A stretch of 64,000 bases of DNA, taken from NCBI GenBank assembly GCA_029266495.1, contig JAQSWS010000002.1:61593-125592 (forward strand). Direction: 5' to 3'. This document shows positions 33,846 through 42,124 of the stretch, piece after piece (the first letter of the stretch is position 1; each line of letters starts with the position of its first letter). Made by a program: the position numbers and the translations under genes. The notes beneath the pieces were generated by a model. The model was given only the letters and a program-made list of their open reading frames with translations, had not been told where the DNA came from and ran no database searches. This DNA is from Rariglobus sp. GTDB lineage: Bacteria; Verrucomicrobiota; Verrucomicrobiia; Opitutales; Opitutaceae.

Positions 33846-34667
33846 GTGTCTCTCAACTCTCAACCCTCAACTCTCAACTCCGAGCCGCTCCTGCGGCTCG
33901 GCTCAGCCACCCTCCGTTTCGGCGGACTCACCGCCGTCAACGGCGTCGATCTCTCGCTCGCCGCCGGCGGGCTCCACGGCCTCATCGGCCCCAACGGCGC
34001 GGGCAAGACCACCCTCTTCAACCTCATTACCGGCGTCTACGCCCCGTCCTCCGGCACGCTCGCCTTCGACGGTCGCAACCTCGGCGGACTCCGCCCCGAC
34101 CAGATCGCCGCGCTGGGCATCGCCCGCACGTTTCAAAACATCCGGCTCTTTCCCGGCCTCAGTGTCTTCGACAACGTCCGCGTCGCCTGCAATCTCCACC
34201 GCACCGCGTCGCCCCTCCACGCGCTTGTCCGTGGAAAAACCTTCCACGCCGACGAGAGCGCCATCACCGCCCGTGTCGATGACCTGCTCGCCCTCTTCAA
34301 TCTTGGGCGCTTCCGCAACGCCCCCGCCACCTCGCTGCCCTACGGCGAGCAACGCCGCCTCGAAATCGTCCGCGCCCTCGCCACCCAACCGCGCCTCCTC
34401 CTCCTCGACGAACCCGCCGCCGGCATGAATCCGTCGGAAAAAGAAGACCTCATCCGCCTCATCCGCGAAATCCACACGCGCTTCAGCCTCACCATTCTTC
34501 TCGTCGAGCACTCGATGCGCGTCGTGATGACCCTTTCCCAACACATCACCGTCCTCGACCACGGCGTAAAAATCGCCGAAGGCACCCCCGCCGAAATCCA
34601 AAAAGACCCCAAAGTCATCGAAGCCTACCTCGGCGAAGCAGGGACCAGTCTGGAGTCCAGAGTCTAG
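33846..34667 (+). CDS. livG: ABC importer ATPase LivG
   Basis: 273 residues from a GTG. ABC ATPase with Walker A GPNGAGKTT, the LivG-type IARTFQNIRLFPGLSVFDNV, signature LPYGEQRRLEI, Walker B LLLLDEPAAGMN and switch VEHSMRVVM. Family similarity begins only at about residue 15 (LLRLGSATLRFGGLTAVN). Residues 3-12 (LNSQPSTLNS) are encoded by a heptamer array, and no ATG, GTG or TTG lies in frame between 33849 and the conserved part, so a repeat-encoded N-terminus seems unavoidable. The C-terminal LESRV and the TAG stop are encoded by another array. Confidence 0.9.
   Translation: MSLNSQPSTLNSEPLLRLGSATLRFGGLTAVNGVDLSLAAGGLHGLIGPNGAGKTTLFNLITGVYAPSSGTLAFDGRNLGGLRPDQIAALGIARTFQNIRLFPGLSVFDNVRVACNLHRTASPLHALVRGKTFHADESAITARVDDLLALFNLGRFRNAPATSLPYGEQRRLEIVRALATQPRLLLLDEPAAGMNPSEKEDLIRLIREIHTRFSLTILLVEHSMRVVMTLSQHITVLDHGVKIAEGTPAEIQKDPKVIEAYLGEAGTSLESRV
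33853..33880 (-). repeat. Heptamer array encoding the LivG N-terminus
   Basis: TCAACTC, TCAACCC, TCAACTC, TCAACTC: the most regular array in the window, lying seven bases inside the livG frame. Confidence 0.88.
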
Positions 34668-34673
34668 CGCCCG
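34646..34673 (+). repeat. Heptamer array, sense, end of livG
   Basis: CAGTCTG, GAGTCCA, GAGTCTA, GCGCCCG. It encodes the last LivG residues and contains its TAG (34665-34667). Confidence 0.8.
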
Positions 34674-34717
34674 GAGCTATGAACAAAACCTCCCCAGAAC
34701 GTCCGATCTTCGATCTC

Positions 34718-34745
34718 TAGCCTCTCAGCTCTAGACTCTAGACTT
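34718..34745 (-). repeat. Heptamer array, complement, livG-livF junction
   Basis: TAGCCTC, TCAGCTC, TAGACTC, TAGACTT, ending 13 bases before the livF ATG. It mixes the two unit types (TAGACTC and TCAGCTC). Confidence 0.8.
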
Positions 34746-34758
34746 CTCCCCCGCCTCC

Positions 34759-35466
34759 ATGCTCTCCGTCTCCCAACTCTCCGTCGCCTACGGCGCCATC
34801 AAGGCCGTCAACGGCATCTCCTTCGAGATCCCGCGCGGAGCCATCGTGACGCTCATCGGCGGCAACGGCGCGGGCAAGACCACCACCCTCCAGACCATCT
34901 CCGGACTCATCCGTCCCGCCGCCGGCACCATCCGCTTCGACAACGAAGACATCACCCGCCTCGCCCCGCACGCCATCGTCGCCCGCGGACTCTGCCAGGT
35001 CCCCGAAGGCCGCATGGTGTTCACCAATCTCTCCGTCGCTGAAAACCTCGCGCTCGGCTCCTACCTGCACCGCGATCCCGAACAAATCGCCCGCACGCTC
35101 CACCACGTCTTCGAAATTTTCCCGCGCCTCAAGGAACGCATCAAGCAGACCGCCGGCACGCTCTCCGGTGGCGAACAGCAAATGCTCGCGATCGGTCGCG
35201 CCCTCATGTCGCGCCCCAGGTTTCTGATGCTCGACGAACCCTCGCTCGGCATCGCCCCGCGTCTCGTCACGACGATTTTCGAGAAGATCGTGGAGATCAA
35301 CCGCGACCAGGGCATCACGATCCTCCTCGTCGAACAAAACGCCCACCTGGCCCTGGAAATCTCCTCGCACGCGTATGTGCTGGAAACCGGCCAGATCGTC
35401 GTGGCAGGAGCAAGCCGCGACCTCCGCAATGACCCGCGCCTCAAGGCCGCCTACCTCGGCGGTTGA
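34759..35466 (+). CDS. livF: ABC importer ATPase LivF
   Basis: 235 residues. ABC ATPase with LSVAYGAIKAVNGISFEIPRG, Walker A GGNGAGKTT, the LivF-type VPEGRMVFTNLSVAENL, signature LSGGEQQML, Walker B FLMLDEPSLG and switch VEQNAHLALE, ending KAAYLGG. It powers import together with LivG. It is the last gene of the importer. Unlike the upstream genes its C-terminus is the normal family ending and no array follows it. In the 172 bases to the next gene I see only the palindrome CTGAGCTCAG (35486-35495). Confidence 0.93.
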   Translation: MLSVSQLSVAYGAIKAVNGISFEIPRGAIVTLIGGNGAGKTTTLQTISGLIRPAAGTIRFDNEDITRLAPHAIVARGLCQVPEGRMVFTNLSVAENLALGSYLHRDPEQIARTLHHVFEIFPRLKERIKQTAGTLSGGEQQMLAIGRALMSRPRFLMLDEPSLGIAPRLVTTIFEKIVEINRDQGITILLVEQNAHLALEISSHAYVLETGQIVVAGASRDLRNDPRLKAAYLGG

Positions 35467-35638
35467 GCGAATCTCCGACGTGGCCCTGAGCTCAGAAACC
35501 GCCCGCCATCCTCATCTCCCTTCGAGTCGCCCACTTCCCCCTTGCTCAGCCCACCGGAAGCTGCCCCGCTCACCCACACAGGAAAACCCCTTGCTCCACG
35601 CCATGATGCCCTTGCACAGGCTCCAACGATAAATCCAC

Positions 35639-35932
35639 ATGGCCGCTCTCCTCCTGATCCCGATTATTGGAATTACCGTTTTTCTATTCCTACTCCTCCA
35701 AAAAAATCACCGTAAGAACCAATCCGGATACGAAGGAAATTCGATGTCCTGGTGGATGTTCGGCACCGGCAGCGAAGGAATCTCTGACGATCCTACCCAT
35801 CCCCACTCTAACGATTCCGGAATTCATTCTCACAGTCATGACTCCGGCAGTTCCGATTCCGGCGGCGGAGATTCTTCGGGAGGAGGAGACTCCGGCGGCA
35901 GTGGAGACTCGGGTGGCGGTGGTTCTGATTAA
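35639..35932 (+). CDS. Small membrane protein with Ser/Gly/Asp-rich tail
   Basis: 97 residues. One N-terminal membrane helix (LLLIPIIGITVFLFLLL), a basic segment, a WW-containing stretch, a His-rich part and a low-complexity tail of Gly, Ser and Asp (about 65-97). No family recognised. Codon use and GC are lower than in liv genes. It is followed after 28 bases by another small unknown gene, probably cotranscribed. Confidence 0.6.
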   Translation: MAALLLIPIIGITVFLFLLLQKNHRKNQSGYEGNSMSWWMFGTGSEGISDDPTHPHSNDSGIHSHSHDSGSSDSGGGDSSGGGDSGGSGDSGGGGSD

Positions 35933-35960
35933 AAAATCATCAATCCACCCGGAACCAACC

Positions 35961-36320
35961 ATGAGCAAAATCAAATGGAACGACGACCGTATCAAACAGA
36001 CGCTGACGGCGCTGTTGCTCATCAGCCGGACCCGGTTGACGCGCGGTGATACCAACGATCTGGTCGCGGCATCCCTGCTGGACTATCGGAACGACCCGGC
36101 GGCTTACAAGGAGGCGCATTGGAACAAAGCCCAGGCAAGTTGGAGCGACCCCAAGGATCTCAGCTCACTTAAAAACCCGAAGCATCTCGCCTACTACAAA
36201 AACCTCCTCGCCGAGGTCGATGCCGTGGCCGCCCGGTTCAAGCGAAACCAGATCCAGTTCAACAGTGTGATCGAGCTGGATAACTACCTCGTGACCTACC
36301 TGAAATCGCCGGACTTTTAG
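35961..36320 (+). CDS. Hypothetical 119-residue cytoplasmic protein
   Basis: Starts at ATG 35961 (SKIKWNDDRIKQTLTALLL). A soluble, mostly helical protein with several Lys/Arg/Asp-rich turns and a C-terminal IELDNYLVTYLKSPDF. No family recognised. A longer frame that opens upstream overlaps the neighbouring gene and is not used. It sits between a small membrane protein gene and an MFS carrier. Confidence 0.6.
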   Translation: MSKIKWNDDRIKQTLTALLLISRTRLTRGDTNDLVAASLLDYRNDPAAYKEAHWNKAQASWSDPKDLSSLKNPKHLAYYKNLLAEVDAVAARFKRNQIQFNSVIELDNYLVTYLKSPDF

Positions 36321-36388
36321 CCTCGGACGGGCACGGCTCCGCCCACTTCCCTCTCTTCATCGCCCCGCCCCACTCGCCGCCCCACCCC

Positions 36389-37648
36389 ATGAACCCCGCC
36401 CGCCTGTTTACCGCCAGTTGTGTCGCCCTGATCGTCACGGCCATGAGCTTCGCCTTGCGCGGAGCCGCCGCCGACGCGTGGGTCGTTGAATTCCAACTCA
36501 CCCACGAGCAGGTCGGCTGGATCAACGGCACCGCATTCTGGGGCTTCACCCTCGCCATGGTTCTGGGCGGACCGTTGTGCGATACGCTCGGACTCGGACG
36601 CTTTGCCGCGCTGGCGTTCTTCGGACATCTGGCCGGGATCGGACTCACGGTTTTCGCATGGGATTACACCAGCCTGTATGCAGGCACACTGATGTTCGGC
36701 ATCGCGAATGGCTCGGTGGAGGCCGCGTGCAATCCGCTCATCGCCACGCTCTACCCGGACAACAAGACGACCCGGCTAAATCATTTTCATGTGTGGTTCC
36801 CGGGCGGCATCGTGATCGGCGGACTGCTGGCGTATGCACTGGGACGGCTCGGGCTGGGCTGGCGGATTCAATTCGCCTCGATGCTTCTTCCGCTCGCGAT
36901 CTACGGGTGGCTCTTCCTCCGCCAGCGCTTCCCCCGCACCGAACGCATCCAGCAAGGCGTGTCCACACGGGCGATGTTCACCGCGTGCTTGAACCCGCTC
37001 TTTCTGCTGATGGTCGCATGCATGCTCATGACCGCCGCCACCGAGCTCGGGCCGAGCCAATGGATACCGAGCATCCTGACGCACGCCGGTGCATCGGGCA
37101 TTCTCGTGCTGGTGTGGATCACCGGGCTTATGGCGATCGGCAGGCAGTTCGCAGGCCCGGTCGTCCACCGGCTTTCGCCTCCGGGCATGTTGTTCGTCAG
37201 CGCGATGGTCAGCGCGGCCGGGCTCTTCGCGATGAGCCGCTCCTCCGGCGGCATGCTGTTCGCCACCGCAACCCTCTTTGCGGTGGGCGTGTGCTTCTTC
37301 TGGCCGACGATGCTGGGCTACGTGAGCGAACGCTTTCCGCGCACGGGCGCTCTGGGGCTCGCGATCATGGGCGGCGCGGGAATGCTGAGCGTGAGTTTTG
37401 TGCTGCCGGTGATCGGTAAGTTTTATGACCAAGGCATCGCCACCCGGTTGCCGGCGAACACAACCATCGCCGAACTGGGCGCCGCTCCAGCCGGCAGCGA
37501 ATCCGCGCTGCAATGGGCCGGCATTCAAGCCCAGGCGGGACTCGACAGCCTCGGCCGGGTTGCGGCGCTGCCGGCGATCCTTGCAGTGATTTTTCTACTG
37601 CTGTGGATGATGACGCCGAAGGCGCCCAAACCGCACCACGAGCACTGA
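36389..37648 (+). CDS. MFS transporter
   Basis: 419 residues, twelve predicted helices in two halves. MFS features: VGWINGTAFWGFTLAMVLGGPLCDTLG in helix 2/loop 2-3, LMFGIANGSVEAACNPLIATLYP in helix 4, and the large central loop near residue 190. The NG.x.A.CNP.I segment recalls sugar MFS carriers of the FucP/NagP kind, but the substrate is not assignable. It is followed after 13 bases by an unknown membrane-anchored protein gene. Confidence 0.8.
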   Translation: MNPARLFTASCVALIVTAMSFALRGAAADAWVVEFQLTHEQVGWINGTAFWGFTLAMVLGGPLCDTLGLGRFAALAFFGHLAGIGLTVFAWDYTSLYAGTLMFGIANGSVEAACNPLIATLYPDNKTTRLNHFHVWFPGGIVIGGLLAYALGRLGLGWRIQFASMLLPLAIYGWLFLRQRFPRTERIQQGVSTRAMFTACLNPLFLLMVACMLMTAATELGPSQWIPSILTHAGASGILVLVWITGLMAIGRQFAGPVVHRLSPPGMLFVSAMVSAAGLFAMSRSSGGMLFATATLFAVGVCFFWPTMLGYVSERFPRTGALGLAIMGGAGMLSVSFVLPVIGKFYDQGIATRLPANTTIAELGAAPAGSESALQWAGIQAQAGLDSLGRVAALPAILAVIFLLLWMMTPKAPKPHHEH

Positions 37649-37661
37649 TCTTTCGTTAAAA

Positions 37662-38978
37662 ATGGAAACCTCGACCCCGCCTCCGCTCCCCGTGCGTCCA
37701 TCCCGGGCGCGGCTCTGGCCCTGGATCGTCGGGCCGGCGCTCGTGGTGCTCGTCGCGCTGGCGATCTGGTCGCTCGACGAGCCGCCGCCCGATGTGAGCG
37801 ACTTGGTTTTCGAGCCCTTGCAGCTCACGGACGAAGAAAACGCCTACGTGCAACTCACCCAGGTCGCCCAACTGCTCGCCCGCCTCACTCCGGACGAGTC
37901 GCTCGATGAGTTGGAGGATTTCTCTTCCGGAAAAGAATGGGACGACGCGAAAGTCACCGCCTGGCTCAGCCCGCTGGACACCGTCTGGCCGCAATATGAA
38001 GCCGCCGCCAAAATTTCCCGGTCCCAAGGCAGGATCCTGACGTCGCCGGACACGCTGGTTCCCGAAATCGGCCAGATGATGGAGCTCGCCCGGTTTTCAG
38101 TTCTACGCGCCCGCTCCCTGCTTAAAAAGGACCGCCCTGATGACGCGCTGAGAATCGCAGTCACTTCGTTGGAAGCAGGCCGGCTCCTTCAGGAAAGTCG
38201 CTCGAGCCTCATCTGCTATCTGACGGGGGTCGCGATCCAGACGCAGGCGTTCATCCTCATCCAACATGCCGGGCGACACCCGGACGTTTCCACGGACGCG
38301 CTTCGGGAGAGCATCGCCGCCTTGGAAAGGAACCGGGTCGGCACCGACGCTTTGGGCTATGCGTTTCGCAGCGAGCTCCAGTTTTACGACGGTGCCATCA
38401 GCATGCTCGCACGGGAGCATGCAGGCGGACGTATGGCGCTGGCGGTGCCTGGCCTCTACAAGCCCAATAAAACCCGCCGTATCTATGCGGAACTCCTGCG
38501 GGAGTCGCTGCGTGTCATCGGTCGCGACATCCACGAGATCAATCAGGCGAAGCATAACACGCAGGTGTTGTTTAACCAGCTCCGGCATCGTTCACCGGAA
38601 AATTTTGTCGGGCGAATACTGCTCAACATCATTGTTCCTACCTTTTCCTCCATTACGGAAAGGCACAGTTGGACAGCCACCCAGGTTTCGATGACGCAAG
38701 CATTGCTGGCGGTGCGCATCCACGAGAAGGAAAAGGGCGAACTCCCGGCCTCGCTCGCCGAGCTGACCCCGGCGATTCTACCGGGGACACCGAAGGACTA
38801 TTACGATCATACCGACATCAAATACTCTCGTGAATTCGGATTCATCTGGTCCGTCGGCCGGGACAATCTGGTCATCACGTCCGCGGATCAGGTCATCGAT
38901 AAATTCGGTGTCACCCTCCGCATCAGGCCAAAACCACCTGAGCCCGAGGAAACACTCGATGGCATTTTCGACCGTTGA
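37662..38978 (+). CDS. Unknown membrane-anchored helical protein
   Basis: 438 residues. One transmembrane helix near the N-terminus (about residues 20-40), then an extracytoplasmic helical domain. The part near residue 345 (VSMTQALLAVRIHEKEKGELPASLAELTP, cited as QALLAVRIHEKEKGELP) followed by PGTPKDYYD resembles the 'xxxHGxLPxSLxxLVP..L..vPxDPF' motif of many planctomycete/verrucomicrobial membrane proteins related to pseudopilins. No enzymatic motif is visible. It is 13 bases behind the MFS gene. Convergent with the heparinase-like lyase gene. Confidence 0.6.
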   Translation: METSTPPPLPVRPSRARLWPWIVGPALVVLVALAIWSLDEPPPDVSDLVFEPLQLTDEENAYVQLTQVAQLLARLTPDESLDELEDFSSGKEWDDAKVTAWLSPLDTVWPQYEAAAKISRSQGRILTSPDTLVPEIGQMMELARFSVLRARSLLKKDRPDDALRIAVTSLEAGRLLQESRSSLICYLTGVAIQTQAFILIQHAGRHPDVSTDALRESIAALERNRVGTDALGYAFRSELQFYDGAISMLAREHAGGRMALAVPGLYKPNKTRRIYAELLRESLRVIGRDIHEINQAKHNTQVLFNQLRHRSPENFVGRILLNIIVPTFSSITERHSWTATQVSMTQALLAVRIHEKEKGELPASLAELTPAILPGTPKDYYDHTDIKYSREFGFIWSVGRDNLVITSADQVIDKFGVTLRIRPKPPEPEETLDGIFDR

Positions 38979-39018
38979 GAATACCGGGCCTGGACGGGTG
39001 CGCGCGCCCGCCTCGGCA

Positions 39019-41178
39019 CTACTCGATCGTTAACGTGGAATCTCCCAGTGTGAGCGTATCGCTTTTTCCGTCGGGGCGGGTGATCTCGAGCCGGCCGGCG
39101 GTGAGACGCGCGGCGAGCGGCTTGGCTGGCAGGCCGTCGCGCTCGGGCCAGAGCACGGCGTAGATAACGTGATCCGCACGAGCCTCGATCGTCTCGGCCA
39201 ATAGATGGCTCTGCTCGCCCCACTCTCCCGTCTTCCCAAAACCGGCGACTCCGCCTTTGGCGTATTTCGGATCCACCGGAACGTCGAATTTCGCCTTGAT
39301 CGTCGCCTTCCATGAGCTGTTTTCGGGCGTCAGGAGACGGGTGGTCAGGGTCGCTTTTTCACCACGGATGAGCGCGGTGGCACCATCGACATTCCATTCG
39401 ATGGGGCTCTCGGCGTGGAGGAGCCACGTAAGCTTGCTCGGCGTGGAAAGCGTCACGCGATCGCGAATAACCACGTAACGCCGGTCGACGAAGACAAGGT
39501 CGCGCAGCACGCTTTTCACGCGGCCGTCGGATTGCTCCGTCTGGTAGGCGGCGGTGGCGTCCCCGGTGGCGCGGGTGTGACGCGGACCTGTATCATAAAC
39601 TACGATACGTCCGGTGGCGTTAAGATCCTGGGTCGCCTGGCCCTTCCCGTCGATGAGGAGGGCATTCTTGGACTTGGTCTGCCACGTCCATCCCTTGTGG
39701 TGCGGCGAGCGATGAAATTCGCGGTAGCCCGAGTTGATCGCGAGGTTTTCACCATAGGCGTTCAGAATAAACGCATTTTGGTCGGCGTGACTGTGGCTGA
39801 ACGAACCATAGGGACTGGACTTGAAGGTGACCTGGATGTCGTCGTCGGGCCGGCCGAGTGCGCTGTGCATCGAAACCCAGCCCACGTCCTTGAACCAGCG
39901 TGAGGACGGCAGGTCGGCGAGCGGACGCGGCGCGGGCAAAGGCAGACGCGCGGCGGTGAAGTTGCGCAGGAGGAATTCGGCGGAGGTCGGGTAGTTGCGA
40001 TTGAGGTCCTTGAGACCGGCTTCGGCGGGCTTCTCGTTGTCGTTGCGCATGAGACCGACGTAGCTGACGAGGTGGCCGTCGCCGGTCACGCGCGAGAGGT
40101 GCAGGAGGAACTCGGCGGTGCGCGGCTCGATGTCGAATTTGCCCGCGTTGGAGAGATCGCCAAATCCGCTGTGTCGGTAGGGCTGGACGTTGTAGATCTG
40201 AAAATACGGCGTGTTGCGCCAGAAAGGCGTGTTGTAGGCGAGCGGATCGCCGATCGCGAGCAGGCCGTCCTGAAACGAGGCGTGCTCGATCACCCCGCGC
40301 CAGTAGGCGATGCCTTCGCCCCAGCCGCCGTCGTCGCCGCCCCAGGAAGGGAAACGATCGCGATAAAACGTGTAGGCCAGCGTCCACCAATCGCGGGATT
40401 GCTCCGGCAGGTCGTCCCAAAGCGCGAGGCCGGCGAGACCGGTCATCGCCACGAAGCGGATGGGATGCGAGGACGGCTTCCCTTCGAGTGAATTTTTGAC
40501 CGCCTGTTCGACGCGGCCTTGGCGGATCCATGCGGCGGAGCGCTCGCCGCGTTCACGGAGATGCGCGAGGACCTGGGCACGTTCGGCGTCCGTGAGTTCG
40601 TTGCGAATGAGGTCGTAAACCTGGGGAAGTTTTCGCCAGAGACGGAAATGCGCCTCGTCGTTGTAGTAGATGTCGGTGCCACCCGGGCCGGGACCTTTTT
40701 CCCAGGCATTGCCATCAAGGCTCCAGGTCGTCGAACGCAGGAGAAAATCCTTCGCTTTCGCCAGGTAGCGGGCATCACCGGTGCCGAGCCAGAGGAGCGC
40801 TCCCGCCTCGGCCACGCCGGAGACCCGGCCGCAGGCATCCTGGGCCGCGCGCCATTTGTCGGCCTTGGCGGTGTCGCGGGCTTTCGGCTCCGGATCGCCG
40901 TAGGTCTGCGGTTCAGGAGGGAAAGGAAACTGAATCCATTCACGGTCGAAATCCTCCTTCAAGCGGGCAAAGGCGGTCGCGCCCCCGCCCGTCGTCACGT
41001 AAGCGCGAAATGCGTCGGCGCGTCCGGCGAGCACCAGCGTGCGAGGAGCCTGGGCGGGCACATGCGCAAACACCGGTGAGTGGGCGGAGGTGGCGGGAGC
41101 GACCGCGCGAAGCGGAACCAACGCTCCAGGCGTGGCGGCAAGCAAGGTGGCGGCCAGGAAAGGGCGGAGGGTGATCAT
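39019..41178 (-). CDS. Exported DUF4962/heparinase II/III polysaccharide lyase
   Basis: 719 residues with a signal peptide (about 1-28). The (alpha/alpha) toroid includes VAEAGALLWLGTGDARYLAKAKDFL, DDGGWGEGIAYWRGVIE and the central part with GFGDLSNAGKFD; the heparinase II/III beta domain follows with YGSFSHSHADQNAFILNAYGE, where the His and Asp cluster is expected to bind metal. Such proteins degrade uronate polymers or oligomers (alginate, glycosaminoglycan-type). It is the last gene of the eight-gene minus-strand operon, 15 bases after the alpha/beta hydrolase gene. The substrate is not determined. Confidence 0.87.
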   Translation of the reverse strand: MITLRPFLAATLLAATPGALVPLRAVAPATSAHSPVFAHVPAQAPRTLVLAGRADAFRAYVTTGGGATAFARLKEDFDREWIQFPFPPEPQTYGDPEPKARDTAKADKWRAAQDACGRVSGVAEAGALLWLGTGDARYLAKAKDFLLRSTTWSLDGNAWEKGPGPGGTDIYYNDEAHFRLWRKLPQVYDLIRNELTDAERAQVLAHLRERGERSAAWIRQGRVEQAVKNSLEGKPSSHPIRFVAMTGLAGLALWDDLPEQSRDWWTLAYTFYRDRFPSWGGDDGGWGEGIAYWRGVIEHASFQDGLLAIGDPLAYNTPFWRNTPYFQIYNVQPYRHSGFGDLSNAGKFDIEPRTAEFLLHLSRVTGDGHLVSYVGLMRNDNEKPAEAGLKDLNRNYPTSAEFLLRNFTAARLPLPAPRPLADLPSSRWFKDVGWVSMHSALGRPDDDIQVTFKSSPYGSFSHSHADQNAFILNAYGENLAINSGYREFHRSPHHKGWTWQTKSKNALLIDGKGQATQDLNATGRIVVYDTGPRHTRATGDATAAYQTEQSDGRVKSVLRDLVFVDRRYVVIRDRVTLSTPSKLTWLLHAESPIEWNVDGATALIRGEKATLTTRLLTPENSSWKATIKAKFDVPVDPKYAKGGVAGFGKTGEWGEQSHLLAETIEARADHVIYAVLWPERDGLPAKPLAARLTAGRLEITRPDGKSDTLTLGDSTLTIE

Positions 41179-41193
41179 GGGGCAAAGCGAAGG

Positions 41194-42054
41194 TTAAGGG
41201 GTCACGGGAAGAACGCCGTGTTTTTCGAGAAAGGCTTTCTGAAGCGCGGGCACCTTGGTCTTCCATTCGGGATCGCTGGAGAACTTATGGGTGCCGCCGG
41301 GCACGGTGACAAATTCGCAGATGTTGCCCGCTGCGATCAGGGCTTTGCTCAAGGCGACCGCGTGGGCATAGGGCACCGTGGTGTCGGCATCTCCGTGGAT
41401 GAGGAGCACGGGAGGCATCCTGGCATCGAGATTCTGGAGCGGAGAAAACGCATCGGGGTCGATGCTCTTGAAGCGTGCGCCACGCATCCCGCTCGCCTTG
41501 GACGTGTCCGCGGCGGGGCAGTTGAGAAGGAGTGCGACAGGCTTGAATTTCGGCGCCTCGGCATCGTCGAGACCCGGAGGTGTTTTCGTGATCGCGGTCC
41601 AGAGCGCCAGGTGGCCGCCGGCGGATCCGCCGCCCACCACGACGCGCTCCGGATCAACGCCCAGCTCGGAGGCGTGGTCCTGCACCCAGCGCAACGCGGC
41701 GCGCGCATCGGCCACCGCCTCCGTTGCATTCGTGGCCGGCCAGCGTTCGACCGTGCGATAGTCAGCCGCCACGCCTACCATCCCAAGTTGCGCCGCGCGT
41801 TTCGCCCAACTCGCGGATTGCAGCGGCGTGCCCCGCACAAAGCCGCCGCCGAAAAACCAGATGAACGCGGGGCGCCGATCGTCCGCCTTCCAGCCCTTGG
41901 ACTTGAAGACGTGGAGTCGCACGGGCTCCGGCGACGCGTCGCGGAACGTGAACGTCTCGGCACCGGGCAACGTGGCGGGAGTCGCGGCCGGTTTCTCTTC
42001 GTCTTGCGCAAGCGCCGTTACGAAGGGGAGGAGCAGCAGGAGGAGGTAACGCAT
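41194..42054 (-). CDS. Secreted alpha/beta hydrolase (esterase)
   Basis: 286 residues from ATG 42054, signal peptide about 1-17. Alpha/beta hydrolase of the carboxylesterase/acetyl-xylan-esterase-like kind: oxyanion segment IWFFGGGFVRGTP, nucleophile elbow VVGGGSAGGHLAL, acid in LIHGDADTTVP and His in VPGGTHKF. Expected to remove acyl groups from an exported substrate. It lies between the DUF2264 gene and the heparinase-like gene on the same transcript. Confidence 0.83.
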   Translation of the reverse strand: MRYLLLLLLPFVTALAQDEEKPAATPATLPGAETFTFRDASPEPVRLHVFKSKGWKADDRRPAFIWFFGGGFVRGTPLQSASWAKRAAQLGMVGVAADYRTVERWPATNATEAVADARAALRWVQDHASELGVDPERVVVGGGSAGGHLALWTAITKTPPGLDDAEAPKFKPVALLLNCPAADTSKASGMRGARFKSIDPDAFSPLQNLDARMPPVLLIHGDADTTVPYAHAVALSKALIAAGNICEFVTVPGGTHKFSSDPEWKTKVPALQKAFLEKHGVLPVTP

Positions 42055-42094
42055 GGGATCTAGAAATATAGGTATTAAGTTTCCGGTGTAGGGC

Positions 42095-42108
42095 TGCCGC
42101 TTGCGGCA
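42095..42108 (-). repeat. Small palindrome within the operon
   Basis: TGCCGC-TT-GCGGCA in the 70-base space between the DUF2264 and hydrolase genes, preceded by GTAGGGC. It shares the GCTTGC-type core with the cruciform at 59422. Confidence 0.35.
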
Positions 42109-42124
42109 TGCCTTCCGGCGTGGA

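Noticed and set aside
26997..34745. CRISPR array
   Set aside because: The repeats are seven-base tandem units in 28-nt blocks at gene ends, with no 25-40 base direct repeats separated by unique spacers and no cas genes.
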